DNA from: an uncultured Atopobiaceae bacterium | GTDB lineage: Bacteria > Actinomycetota > Coriobacteriia > Coriobacteriales > Atopobiaceae | Direction: 5' to 3' | NCBI GenBank assembly: GCA_900770865.1 | Contig: CAAGLU010000031.1 | Span: 1 to 10,039 of the forward strand | DNA length: 10,039 nucleotides | Shown here: positions 1 to 6,003 of the stretch, one piece after another | Position numbering within the stretch: the stretch's first letter is position 1 | Layout of the letters: every line of letters begins with the position of its first letter | Translations under genes and position numbers: made by a program | The notes under the pieces: model-generated | Database searches by the model: none | What the model was told of the DNA's origin: nothing | What the model saw: only the letters and a program-made list of their open reading frames with translations

Positions 1-47
1 GACTCTTAATCCCAAGGTCGAGGGTTCGACCCCCTCACGACCCACCA
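1..47 (+). tRNA. tRNA-Lys(CTT), 3' part only (gene begins before the window)
   Basis: The visible part runs from the end of the anticodon stem to an encoded CCA. The anticodon loop reads CT-CTT-AA (3-9), giving anticodon CTT (lysine). The T arm is GAGGG/CCCTC (20-24 with 32-36) around TTCGACC, followed by acceptor strand ACGACCC (37-43), discriminator A and CCA. The layout matches bacterial tRNA-Lys closely. The D arm and 5' acceptor strand lie outside the window. Confidence 0.93.
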
Positions 48-57
48 CGAATCCGCA

Positions 58-88
58 GCCCAGGGCTCTTGTCGCCCTGGGCTTTTTT
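58..88 (+). terminator. Rho-independent terminator after tRNA-Lys
   Basis: A perfect 9-bp stem GCCCAGGGC (58-66) / GCCCTGGGC (74-82) with a 7-nt loop is followed directly by six T (83-88). It begins 10 nt after the tRNA CCA end. The stem core is the same as that of the terminator behind tRNA-Gly at 4332-4361. Confidence 0.93.
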
Positions 89-337
89 CGTGGCGCGAAT
101 CGCCCGGCCAGCTTCTTCTCGCTTTCGATTGGCTCGAGCCCACACACTTTTGAAAGCCGTTCGTCATGGCCTCGTTTTGTACGTGGGAGCAAGGTTTCGA
201 TACGGTACACTTGGTGTTAAATTACGCCGGCGCAGGCGCTGCATGGGGTTTGCGGGGTGAGAACGATTCCACCTCCCTCGTTGCCCAATTGCGGCATACT
301 GTACCTTGCCGAGGTAACCCGCTGGAAGGAGCTTGCG

Positions 338-1375
338 TTGATTTACACCATGACCCTGAACCCCGCGCTTGACTACGTTATGCACCCCCTCACGCTGGAT
401 ATGGGCTACACCAACCGTTCTTCGAGCGAGGAGCTCTACTGCGGTGGCAACGGCATTAACATCTCCACGCTTCTTAACGAGCTCGACGTGGTCAACGTTG
501 CCATGGGCATCGTAGCGGGCTTCACGGGTGAGTACCTCATCAACGAGCTCCAGGAGGCTGGTATCGCCAGCAACTTCGTGAAGCTGGACCGTGGCTACAC
601 GCGCATCAACGTTAAGCTCAACGGTATTGTCATGACCATGGTCAACGGCATGGGCCCCAAGATTCCGCAGAAGAAGGTCGACGAGCTTCTCGACCGCATG
701 GACGTCCTCCAGTCCGGCGATACCCTCGTGCTTACGGGCTCCATCCCCAACTCCCTGCCTGAGGACATGTACAACCAGATCATGGCCCGCCTCTCCGGCC
801 GCGGCATTCAGTTTGTCGTCGATGCCCCTGGCCAGCTCCTCATGGAGTCCATCAAGGCCCACCCCTTCCTCATCAAGCCCAACAACCACGAGGTTGGCCG
901 CATCTTCAAGGCTGACCCCATGCCCGAGACGCCCGAGGACTGCCTCCCGTATGCCAAGAAGCTCCAGGAGGGCGGTGCCCGCAACGTCATCGTCTCCTGT
1001 GGTGGCAACGGCTCACTCCTGCTCGACGAGTACGGCACCGAGCACATGGTGCCCACGGCACGCGTGCGTCTCGTGAACGCAACCGGCGCCGGTGACTCCA
1101 TGGTCGCGGGCTTCCTTGCCAAGGTCACGCGCGGCATGGATTACGAGAACGCTCTCATCTACGCTTCCGCCTGCGGTACGGCAACCGCTGCCAGCAAGGG
1201 CATCGCCAAGCGCTCGACCATCGACCGCGTGGTTACCGCTCTCTACAAGAAGATGGGTCGCGAGATGCCGGCGAGCATCGCGGACGATATCAAAAACGAA
1301 AAGGCACGCGCTGAGGCTCAGGCTCTTGCCGCCGAGGGAAACGATGGGGAGAAGCAGTCTCCCGAGGACGAGTAA
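338..1375 (+). CDS. PfkB-family hexose kinase, 1-phosphofructokinase-like
   Basis: A ribokinase/PfkB-fold sugar kinase of 345 aa. It most resembles 1-phosphofructokinase (fructose-1-phosphate to fructose-1,6-bisphosphate, ATP-dependent, cytosolic). Tagatose-6-phosphate kinase activity cannot be excluded. Seen: N-terminal IYTMTLNPALD typical of FruK/LacC; first PfkB signature GGNGIN at residues 36-41; LTGSIPNSLP; FLIKPNNHEVG; ATP-site motif NATGAGDSMVAGF with the catalytic base at Asp253. The TTG at 338 is chosen because AAGGAG lies 6 nt upstream and the conserved N-terminus starts there; an ATG at 257 would add 27 unconserved residues. Two oddities: the first signature usually reads GGKGIN in FruK, so Lys is replaced by Asn; and the protein ends in a charged, Ala/Glu/Lys-rich tail of about 35 residues beyond the usual ~310-aa length. 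ptsI follows after 95 nt on the same strand, so co-transcription is plausible. No fructose-PTS transporter gene is adjacent. Confidence 0.88.
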   Translation: MIYTMTLNPALDYVMHPLTLDMGYTNRSSSEELYCGGNGINISTLLNELDVVNVAMGIVAGFTGEYLINELQEAGIASNFVKLDRGYTRINVKLNGIVMTMVNGMGPKIPQKKVDELLDRMDVLQSGDTLVLTGSIPNSLPEDMYNQIMARLSGRGIQFVVDAPGQLLMESIKAHPFLIKPNNHEVGRIFKADPMPETPEDCLPYAKKLQEGGARNVIVSCGGNGSLLLDEYGTEHMVPTARVRLVNATGAGDSMVAGFLAKVTRGMDYENALIYASACGTATAASKGIAKRSTIDRVVTALYKKMGREMPASIADDIKNEKARAEAQALAAEGNDGEKQSPEDE

Positions 1376-1436
1376 CGCGTTAAACTGTGTTCGGCTCTTT
1401 AGCGTCTCACCCGGGGCGCTTGGCATTCTGGGAGGT

Positions 1437-1451
1437 GGCCGCACAGCGGCC
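1437..1451 (+). promoter_or_regulatory. Small hairpin just upstream of the ptsI ribosome-binding site
   Basis: GGCCGC-aca-GCGGCC forms a perfect 6-bp G+C hairpin. It ends 6 nt before the GAGGGGGA Shine-Dalgarno region (1458-1465). No T-run follows, so it is not a standard terminator. It could affect translation or processing between the kinase and ptsI, or be chance in a G+C-rich sequence. Confidence 0.3.
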
Positions 1452-1470
1452 GGTTATGAGGGGGATTGCA

Positions 1471-3174
1471 ATGTATGAGGGAGTAAACGCATCTGATGGC
1501 ATCGGCATTGGCGTGGCCCGCGTAGCCGTCGAGCCTGACCTCTCGTTCACGCCGCATGCGCCGGAGGATCCGGAGGCCGAGAAGGCCCGCTATGCTGCTG
1601 CTGTCGAGAAGTTCGTCGAGCAGACCAACGCTCAGATCGACCGCATGAAGCAGACGGTTGGCGAGGACGCAGCCGCCATCATGGGTGCTCATATCGAGTT
1701 TGCCGAGGACGAGGGCATCCGCGAGATGGTCACGGGCTCCATCGACTCCGGCATGTGCGCCGAGCAGGCCGTGAGCGAGGCCTATGGCACCTTCTACACC
1801 ATGTACGCCAACATGGACGACGAGCTCTTCCGCGAGCGCGCGGCCGACGTTGCAGACGTCAAGACCGGCCTTCTCGCCGACCTTCTGGGCAAGGAGGTCG
1901 TCGACCTCTCCACGCTGCCCGAGAACTCCATCGTCGTGGTGCACGAGCTCACGCCGTCCATGACCGCCGACATCGACAAGGAAAACGTCGCGGGCATCGT
2001 CACCGAGACCGGTGGCCGCACATCTCACTCCGCCATCATCGCCCGCGCGCTCGAGATCCCCGCGGTTCTCTCCGTCGCGGACGCCACGGGTAACATCAAG
2101 ACCGGCGACATGGTTGTTGTCGACGGCACCAACGGCAAGGTCATCTCCCAGCCTTCCGACCACGATCTCGAGCACTATCGTGCCAAGGCCAAGGCGTTCG
2201 CCGAGGAGAAGGCCGCCCTTGAAGCCTACCGCGGCAAGGAGACCGTGACCGGTGACGGCGACAAGAAGCTGCTGGTTGCAAACATCGGCAACCCCGATGA
2301 TGCCAACGCGGCTCTCGAGCACGACGCCGAGGGCGTTGGCCTCTTCCGTTCCGAGTTCCTGTTCATGGACGCCAAGGAGCTCCCCAGCGAAGACGAGCAG
2401 TTTGCCGCGTACCAGAAGGTCGCTCTCCGCATGAAGGACAAGCCGGTCATCATCCGTACGCTGGATGTGGGCGGCGACAAGGAGATCCCCTATCTGCACC
2501 TGCAGAAGGAGGAGAACCCCTTCATGGGCTTCCGTGCCGTGCGCTACTGCCTGAACAACCCCGACCAGTACAAGGTCCAGCTCACCGCCCTGCTTCGCGC
2601 ATCTGCCTTTGGTGACATCAAGATCATGCTGCCGCTCGTCACCACCATCGACGAGGTGCGCCAGGCAAAGGCCCTCATCGAGGAGTGCAAGCACGACCTC
2701 GACGAGCGCGGTGTTGCGTACAACAAGAACATCGAGGTTGGCACCATGATCGAGACGCCTGCCGCCTCGCTCATAGCCGACGATCTCGCCGCCGAGTGCG
2801 ACTTCTTCTCCATTGGCACCAACGACCTTATCGGCTACACCATGTGCGCCGATCGCGGCAACGATCGCGTGAGCTACCTCTACCAGGTGTACCAGCCGGC
2901 GGTTCTGCGCTCTCTTAAGCGCATCATCGGCGAGGGCAACAAGGCTGGCATCATGGTCGGCATGTGCGGCGAGGCCGCGGCAGACCCGCTGCTCATCCCC
3001 ATCCTCATGTCCTTTGGGCTGGACGAGTACTCCGTCTCCGCTCCCTCCATCCTGCGCACGAGGAGGATCCTCTCCCTCTGGACCAAGGAGGAGGCCGACG
3101 CCCTGGCCGAGAAGGTCATGGCTCTTAAGACCGCAACCGAGGTCAAGGCTATGCTCCAGGCGGCTGCCAAGTAG
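1471..3174 (+). CDS. ptsI: PTS enzyme I (phosphoenolpyruvate-protein phosphotransferase)
   Basis: Cytosolic enzyme I transfers phosphate from phosphoenolpyruvate via its own histidine to HPr, the first step of the sugar phosphotransferase system. The 567-aa length is typical for the family. Seen: N-terminal HPr-binding/helical region; phospho-histidine motif GGRTSHSAIIAR with His186; PEP-binding barrel with VGLFRSEFLFM (Arg293), ENPFMGFRAVRYCL, GTMIETPAAS, FSIGTNDL (Asn451); and MCGEAAADP with the active-site Cys499. These residues sit about three positions before their E. coli counterparts (His189, Cys502). ATG 1471 is preferred over in-frame ATG 1456 because a GAGGGGGA Shine-Dalgarno lies 5 nt upstream and the family N-terminus (YEGVNASDGIGIG) follows directly. 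ptsH is not adjacent, so HPr must be encoded elsewhere. A terminator follows at 3210-3243. Confidence 0.97.
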   Translation: MYEGVNASDGIGIGVARVAVEPDLSFTPHAPEDPEAEKARYAAAVEKFVEQTNAQIDRMKQTVGEDAAAIMGAHIEFAEDEGIREMVTGSIDSGMCAEQAVSEAYGTFYTMYANMDDELFRERAADVADVKTGLLADLLGKEVVDLSTLPENSIVVVHELTPSMTADIDKENVAGIVTETGGRTSHSAIIARALEIPAVLSVADATGNIKTGDMVVVDGTNGKVISQPSDHDLEHYRAKAKAFAEEKAALEAYRGKETVTGDGDKKLLVANIGNPDDANAALEHDAEGVGLFRSEFLFMDAKELPSEDEQFAAYQKVALRMKDKPVIIRTLDVGGDKEIPYLHLQKEENPFMGFRAVRYCLNNPDQYKVQLTALLRASAFGDIKIMLPLVTTIDEVRQAKALIEECKHDLDERGVAYNKNIEVGTMIETPAASLIADDLAAECDFFSIGTNDLIGYTMCADRGNDRVSYLYQVYQPAVLRSLKRIIGEGNKAGIMVGMCGEAAADPLLIPILMSFGLDEYSVSAPSILRTRRILSLWTKEEADALAEKVMALKTATEVKAMLQAAAK

Positions 3175-3209
3175 GGGAGTGCAGGCACGCTGCAAAGGGC
3201 TTCGAAACG

Positions 3210-3243
3210 AAGGGTCCCGACGCTCTTGCGCCGGGACCCTTTT
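3210..3243 (+). terminator. Terminator after ptsI
   Basis: Stem AAGGGTCCCG (3210-3219) pairs with CGGGACCCTT (3232-3241) around a 12-nt loop, and the 3' side ends in TTTT (3240-3243). It lies 35 nt after the ptsI stop. In the - direction the 3' side reads TTCGTTT, so weaker termination of the convergent lipid-kinase transcript is also possible. Confidence 0.85.
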
Positions 3244-3289
3244 GAGACAAGGGGACAGATGAGACAAAGGGACAGTCCCTTTGTCTCAT
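3243..3289. repeat. REP-like palindromic cluster between convergent genes
   Basis: TGAGACAAGGGGACAG (3243-3258) is repeated with one change at 3260-3275 (TGAGACAAAGGGACAG). The second copy forms the left arm of a perfect inverted repeat: ATGAGACAAAGGGAC (3259-3273), one central A, GTCCCTTTGTCTCAT (3275-3289). Two direct copies plus one inverted copy in an intergenic gap is the architecture of REP-type elements. It ends 4 nt short of the lipid-kinase stop codon. No T-run follows it on either strand, so it is not a classical terminator, though it could protect or end transcripts. Confidence 0.75.
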
Positions 3290-3293
3290 TGCG

Positions 3294-4223
3294 TTACGGC
3301 ACGATGACGCGGAGCGCCTTGGGTATCACGTCTACCTCGAAGTGCGTTCCGCAGAGCTCCTCGCCGTCGACCTGGCAGGGAGGCTGCGTCTCGAAGTCCA
3401 TGGTTGCATGGGTGAACTTAAGCAGGTTCACGCAGCTCGAGCCCGTGTGACGGCCAAACCTCGCAAGGCCGAGAAGCGAGAGCAGCCATGGGCGGCTAGG
3501 AATCTTGACGTTGTAGCACACGTCGAGAAGGCCGTCGGATGGATCGGCGTCGGGGCAAATGGTAAAGCCGCCGCCATAGGTGGGACCAACCTGCACCGCA
3601 AAGATCACGGTTGGTAGCGTTACCTCGGGCCTCTCGTCGAAGCGCGCTCTGCAGGGCCAGCCATTGGAGCCCTCGGAGAAGATGCGGATGCCAGACGTTA
3701 TGAATAGCCCCTCGCCATGCTGTGAGGTGGTCTCCTCCTGGCGTCGGCGAACCGTATCGAGGGCGATGGCCGCGTCCATGCCAAACGAGAGTGTCTCCAT
3801 GAAGTAGACACCGTTCACGCGCCCAACTTCGAGCGGTTCCGCATGGCCGCGCACGAGCTGTGCAAGGGCGCGAGAGGGATCGTTGATTGCCATCCCCAGG
3901 GTCCGTGCGTAGTCGTTACCGGACCCCATAGGAACGATGCCCAGCTGAGGCCGGTTGTTCTCGTCGCGATCCATGAGGCCGTTCACTACCTCGTGGATAA
4001 CGCCATCGCCACCAAGGGCAATGACGGAGTCGAAGTCCCGGGCCTCGCGAGCGAGGTTCTGCGCGTCGCCCGCCGCCTTGGTAAGAATGACCTTGTGCGA
4101 CGTGGTTGCGCCACGATAGGAGTCAAGGAACCGCTGCACAAATGCGGCGCCCTCTGCACCCTCGCCCCGGTTGGCGGCGGGGTTTGCAATGACAAGCGTG
4201 CGGCCGAGCGGAGACGTGCCCAT
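3294..4223 (-). CDS. Diacylglycerol/lipid kinase, YegS/DgkB family
   Basis: A 309-aa kinase of the DAGK catalytic superfamily, which phosphorylates diacylglycerol or a related lipid at the membrane using ATP, typically to recycle diacylglycerol into phospholipid synthesis. The exact lipid substrate cannot be read from sequence. Seen: an early NPAANRG segment (residues 14-20); nucleotide-binding GGDGVIHEVVNGLM (71-84); GIVPMGSGNDYARTLG (95-110); C-terminal-domain GGGFTICPDADPSDGLLDV (217-235); and QVDGEEL (285-290) with the family's catalytic DGE motif. Length fits the family. The ATG at 4223 is preceded by GGGAGGT with about 5 nt spacing. It faces ptsI tail to tail across terminator and palindrome. 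Its closest upstream neighbour on the same strand is tRNA-Gly, which has its own terminator, so the gene is probably monocistronic. Confidence 0.93.
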   Translation of the reverse strand: MGTSPLGRTLVIANPAANRGEGAEGAAFVQRFLDSYRGATTSHKVILTKAAGDAQNLAREARDFDSVIALGGDGVIHEVVNGLMDRDENNRPQLGIVPMGSGNDYARTLGMAINDPSRALAQLVRGHAEPLEVGRVNGVYFMETLSFGMDAAIALDTVRRRQEETTSQHGEGLFITSGIRIFSEGSNGWPCRARFDERPEVTLPTVIFAVQVGPTYGGGFTICPDADPSDGLLDVCYNVKIPSRPWLLSLLGLARFGRHTGSSCVNLLKFTHATMDFETQPPCQVDGEELCGTHFEVDVIPKALRVIVP

Positions 4224-4253
4224 CCAATACCTCCCAAATCGCGTTGCTGCATC

Positions 4254-4259
4254 ATTGTA
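4254..4259 (-). promoter_or_regulatory. Possible -10 box for the lipid kinase
   Basis: On the - strand TACAAT lies about 30 nt before the start codon, in the gap between the tRNA-Gly terminator and the gene. No good -35 hexamer is found 16-18 nt upstream, so this is only a candidate. Confidence 0.3.
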
Positions 4260-4331
4260 CGGTAAGAGATGCGTTCAGGATTGGTGGTGTCCCGACCGTG
4301 ATGGATGTCCACGCTGAATGCGAGAAAAATG

Positions 4332-4361
4332 AAAAAGCCCAGGGCCACGGAGGCCCTGGGC
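4332..4361 (-). terminator. Rho-independent terminator after tRNA-Gly
   Basis: Read on the - strand, GCCCAGGGCC - TCCGT - GGCCCTGGGC forms a perfect 10-bp stem (4337-4346 with 4352-4361) followed by TTTTT. It starts 10 nt after the tRNA CCA end. The core stem matches the tRNA-Lys terminator at 58-88. Confidence 0.93.
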
Positions 4362-4371
4362 TGCAATTGCA

Positions 4372-4447
4372 TGGAGCGGCGGACGGGACTCGAACCCGCA
4401 ACAATCAGCTTGGAAGGCTGACGCTCTACCAATTGAACTACCGCCGC
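4372..4447 (-). tRNA. tRNA-Gly(TCC)
   Basis: A complete 76-nt cloverleaf on the - strand. Acceptor GCGGCGG pairs with CCGCCGC; the anticodon stem CAGC/GCTG carries loop CTTCCAA, giving anticodon TCC (glycine). The T arm contains GGTTCGAGTCC, and CCA is encoded. It is preceded by a TATACT box at 4460-4465 and followed by a terminator, so it is a single-gene unit. Confidence 0.96.
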
Positions 4448-4459
4448 AGAGCATGGGGA

Positions 4460-4465
4460 AGTATA
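4460..4465 (-). promoter_or_regulatory. -10 box of the tRNA-Gly promoter
   Basis: TATACT on the - strand lies 12 nt before the tRNA 5' end, and the same hexamer is used at the tRNA-Pro gene. No convincing -35 hexamer is seen 17 nt upstream; a TTGACC is present but about 28 nt away. Confidence 0.5.
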
Positions 4466-4607
4466 CAACAAGATGGGCGATGGTGGGAAGCGGGGTCAAA
4501 AGGCCTGCACTACTTACAGCGCTTCTCTATTCGTTGTAATTGCAACACACATGCCTTTCTGCGCGTGCCACAGTGGAGCCAGCAACATTGAGGCAGGAGG
4601 CCCTTCC

Positions 4608-5204
4608 ATGACAGGTACTCAAGCAGATTTCGACAATATCTTCCAGGCAATTCGCGCAGACGAGCAGAACGGGGAGTTCACGCGGCAGGGGATTGACCCC
4701 CTCTACACGGCCTCTGCAACTTCTCGGCTGGTGATCATCGGCCAGGCTCCCGGCAGGGTTGCGCAGGAGACACGCATTCCCTGGAACGACAAGAGCGGCG
4801 ACCGCCTGCGCGACTGGCTGGGCATCGACCGCGCCACGTTCTACGACCCCTCCGCCGTCGCCCTTCTCCCCATGGACTTCTACTACCCCGGCAAGGGCAA
4901 GTCTGGCGACCTTCCGCCTCGTCGTGGGTTTGCGGAGAAGTGGCACCCCGTGCTTCTCGGCATGATGCCCCAGGTGCGGCTCACCGTGCTGGTGGGCTCC
5001 TACGCCACCCGGCGCTACCTTGAGCTCTCCTCGTCAGCAAAGCTCACCGACGTAGTCCGCAACTATGCCGACTATCTGCCGCGATTCTTCCCGCTTGTGC
5101 ATCCCTCTCCCAGAAACCAGCTCTGGATGAGCCGGAACCCCTGGTTCGAGACGGACGTCCTGCCGCGCCTTCGCAGCGAGGTCGCATCGGCGCTTCGCGG
5201 ATAG
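4608..5204 (+). CDS. Uracil-DNA glycosylase-family protein, cysteine-free
   Basis: A 198-aa protein of the uracil-DNA glycosylase superfamily, which removes uracil or other damaged bases at the start of base-excision repair. Seen: motif A region VIIGQAPGRVAQETRIPWND (residues 42-61), with GQAPG in place of the GEAPG of family 4/5 enzymes; the DRLRDWLGI segment (65-73); and motif B-like VHPSPRN (164-170). There is no cysteine anywhere from the chosen start, so it cannot carry the four-Cys iron-sulfur cluster of family 4/5 enzymes. It belongs to a smaller clade of the superfamily, and its substrate is uncertain. ATG 4608 is chosen because CAGGAGG (4594-4600) lies 7 nt upstream; an ATG at 4473 would add 45 unconserved residues starting next to the tRNA-Gly promoter. 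Its stop is only 13 bp from the stop of the convergent Crp/Fnr gene. Confidence 0.85.
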   Translation: MTGTQADFDNIFQAIRADEQNGEFTRQGIDPLYTASATSRLVIIGQAPGRVAQETRIPWNDKSGDRLRDWLGIDRATFYDPSAVALLPMDFYYPGKGKSGDLPPRRGFAEKWHPVLLGMMPQVRLTVLVGSYATRRYLELSSSAKLTDVVRNYADYLPRFFPLVHPSPRNQLWMSRNPWFETDVLPRLRSEVASALRG

Positions 5205-5217
5205 GGGAGAGGGCCCG

Positions 5218-5901
5218 CTATCGCCTGGCTGCCACCACGGGAAGCGAGAAGTGACGGCGGTTTGCCGTGAGCTTGCCTTCTCGTTCAAGCTCGCCGATCA
5301 CAGTGCAGAGCGCGCACCTGTCAACTCCCAGGTAGTCGGCAAGCTGCTGGCGCGTGAACGGAATGTCAAACTCGCTCGACCCCGCAAGCTTCGATTGTGT
5401 TGAGAGGTACGCGAGCAGTTTGCCCTTGATTGACTTTGGGGCAGCGTCGCGAATCCTTCGTGTAAGGCGCACGTTCTTGCGCGCAACGGATGCCAGGAGG
5501 TTCTCGGCAACCCGCGCGTGGTAGGCGCAGGCCCTGGGACAGCTGTGCATGATGTGGGTCACGTCGACGAAGAGCACCCGCGTGGGCGTCTTTGTGGCAA
5601 CCACGTTGGTGAGCAGAGGCTCGTCCTGGAGGGCGGCGAATGCCTCCCCAAAGAGCTCGCCAGCCGAGAAGCTCCCCATCACGCTGGCGTTGCCCCAGAC
5701 GTCCGAGCCCTCCACGCGCACGCCGCCCTCAAGGACGACGCCCACACTTTTGACGGGGCTTCCTTCCACCCAGACCAAATCGCCCTTCTCGTACGTCTTG
5801 GGTCGCGCCGCAAGGCACCCCAGCATCTCGGTAACCTCCTGGGGCGTTACGCCCTTAAAGAGGGGCGTCTTGGACAGGAACTCGGCATCTACACCACGCA
5901 T
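5218..5901 (-). CDS. Crp/Fnr-family transcription regulator, divergent from hcp (HcpR-like by context)
   Basis: A 227-aa regulator with an N-terminal cyclic-nucleotide-like sensor fold (about 10-115), a dimer helix (about 120-150) and a C-terminal winged helix (about 155-220). Seen: FLSKTPLFKGVTPQEV; FSAGELFGE (78-86); HSCPRACAYH (119-128); PFTRQQLADYLGVDR (181-195); EREGKL. The sensor lacks the glycine/arginine pocket typical of cAMP binding, so the signal is probably not cAMP. Five cysteines: 29, 121, 125, 196, 199. The last two fall in the recognition helix (DRCALCTVIGEL), where relatives usually read DRSALS. Start at ATG 5901 fits the family N-terminus, but the upstream GGCGGT is a poor Shine-Dalgarno. 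It is divergent from hcp across about 100 bp, and Crp/Fnr regulators beside hcp control it in several anaerobes, so regulation of hcp in response to NO or redox is the likely role (inference). Confidence 0.9.
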   Translation of the reverse strand: MRGVDAEFLSKTPLFKGVTPQEVTEMLGCLAARPKTYEKGDLVWVEGSPVKSVGVVLEGGVRVEGSDVWGNASVMGSFSAGELFGEAFAALQDEPLLTNVVATKTPTRVLFVDVTHIMHSCPRACAYHARVAENLLASVARKNVRLTRRIRDAAPKSIKGKLLAYLSTQSKLAGSSEFDIPFTRQQLADYLGVDRCALCTVIGELEREGKLTANRRHFSLPVVAARR

Positions 5902-5913
5902 GACGCACCGCCA

Positions 5914-5941
5914 ATAAAATCGAGGAATGTTGTGAACACAA
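5914..5941 (-). promoter_or_regulatory. Candidate promoter of the Crp/Fnr gene
   Basis: On the - strand TTGTGT (5936-5941), a 16-nt spacer and TTTTAT (5914-5919) resemble -35/-10 boxes. Transcription would start only about 6 nt before the ATG, giving a nearly leaderless message; that agrees with the weak Shine-Dalgarno. The -35 overlaps the dyad at 5929-5942, which would allow autoregulation. Confidence 0.35.
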
Positions 5942-5942
5942 C
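5929..5942. promoter_or_regulatory. Dyad operator in the hcp / Crp-Fnr divergent promoter region
   Basis: GTTGTG-AA-CACAAC is a perfect 6-bp dyad in the only gap shared by the regulator and hcp. Size and TTGTG...CACAA character are compatible with Crp/Fnr-type sites, though the 2-nt centre is shorter than the usual 4-6. It overlaps the candidate -35 of the regulator gene and lies about 62-75 nt before the hcp start codon, where an activator could sit. Confidence 0.55.
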
Positions 5943-6003
5943 TTATCACATCTCCAGACGCGAGCAGACTAGTACACAACGAACCACCCAAAGAGAGAGG
6001 GAA

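Noticed and set aside
177..222. Possible promoter pairs (TTGTAC/TACGGT, TTTCGA/TTAAAT) upstream of the hexose kinase
   Set aside because: Both match consensus poorly and alternatives are equally good; I see no reliable promoter or structure in 89-337.
69..260. 63-aa open frame beginning inside the tRNA-Lys terminator
   Set aside because: Starts in the loop of a terminator, Arg-rich random composition, no ribosome-binding site.
1399..3267. 622-aa open frame on the - strand opposite ptsI
   Set aside because: Antisense shadow of a clearly identified gene; His/Leu/Val/Asp-rich mirror composition, no recognisable domain.
3259..3289. Perfect palindrome considered as the terminator of the lipid-kinase gene
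   Set aside because: No U-tract follows on the - strand, and the direct copy next to it points to a repeat element; a role in termination or mRNA protection is not excluded.
3986..4499. Open frames on the - strand across tRNA-Gly
   Set aside because: Translation of the tRNA gene itself (VQLVERQPSKLIVAGSSPV type); not protein coding.
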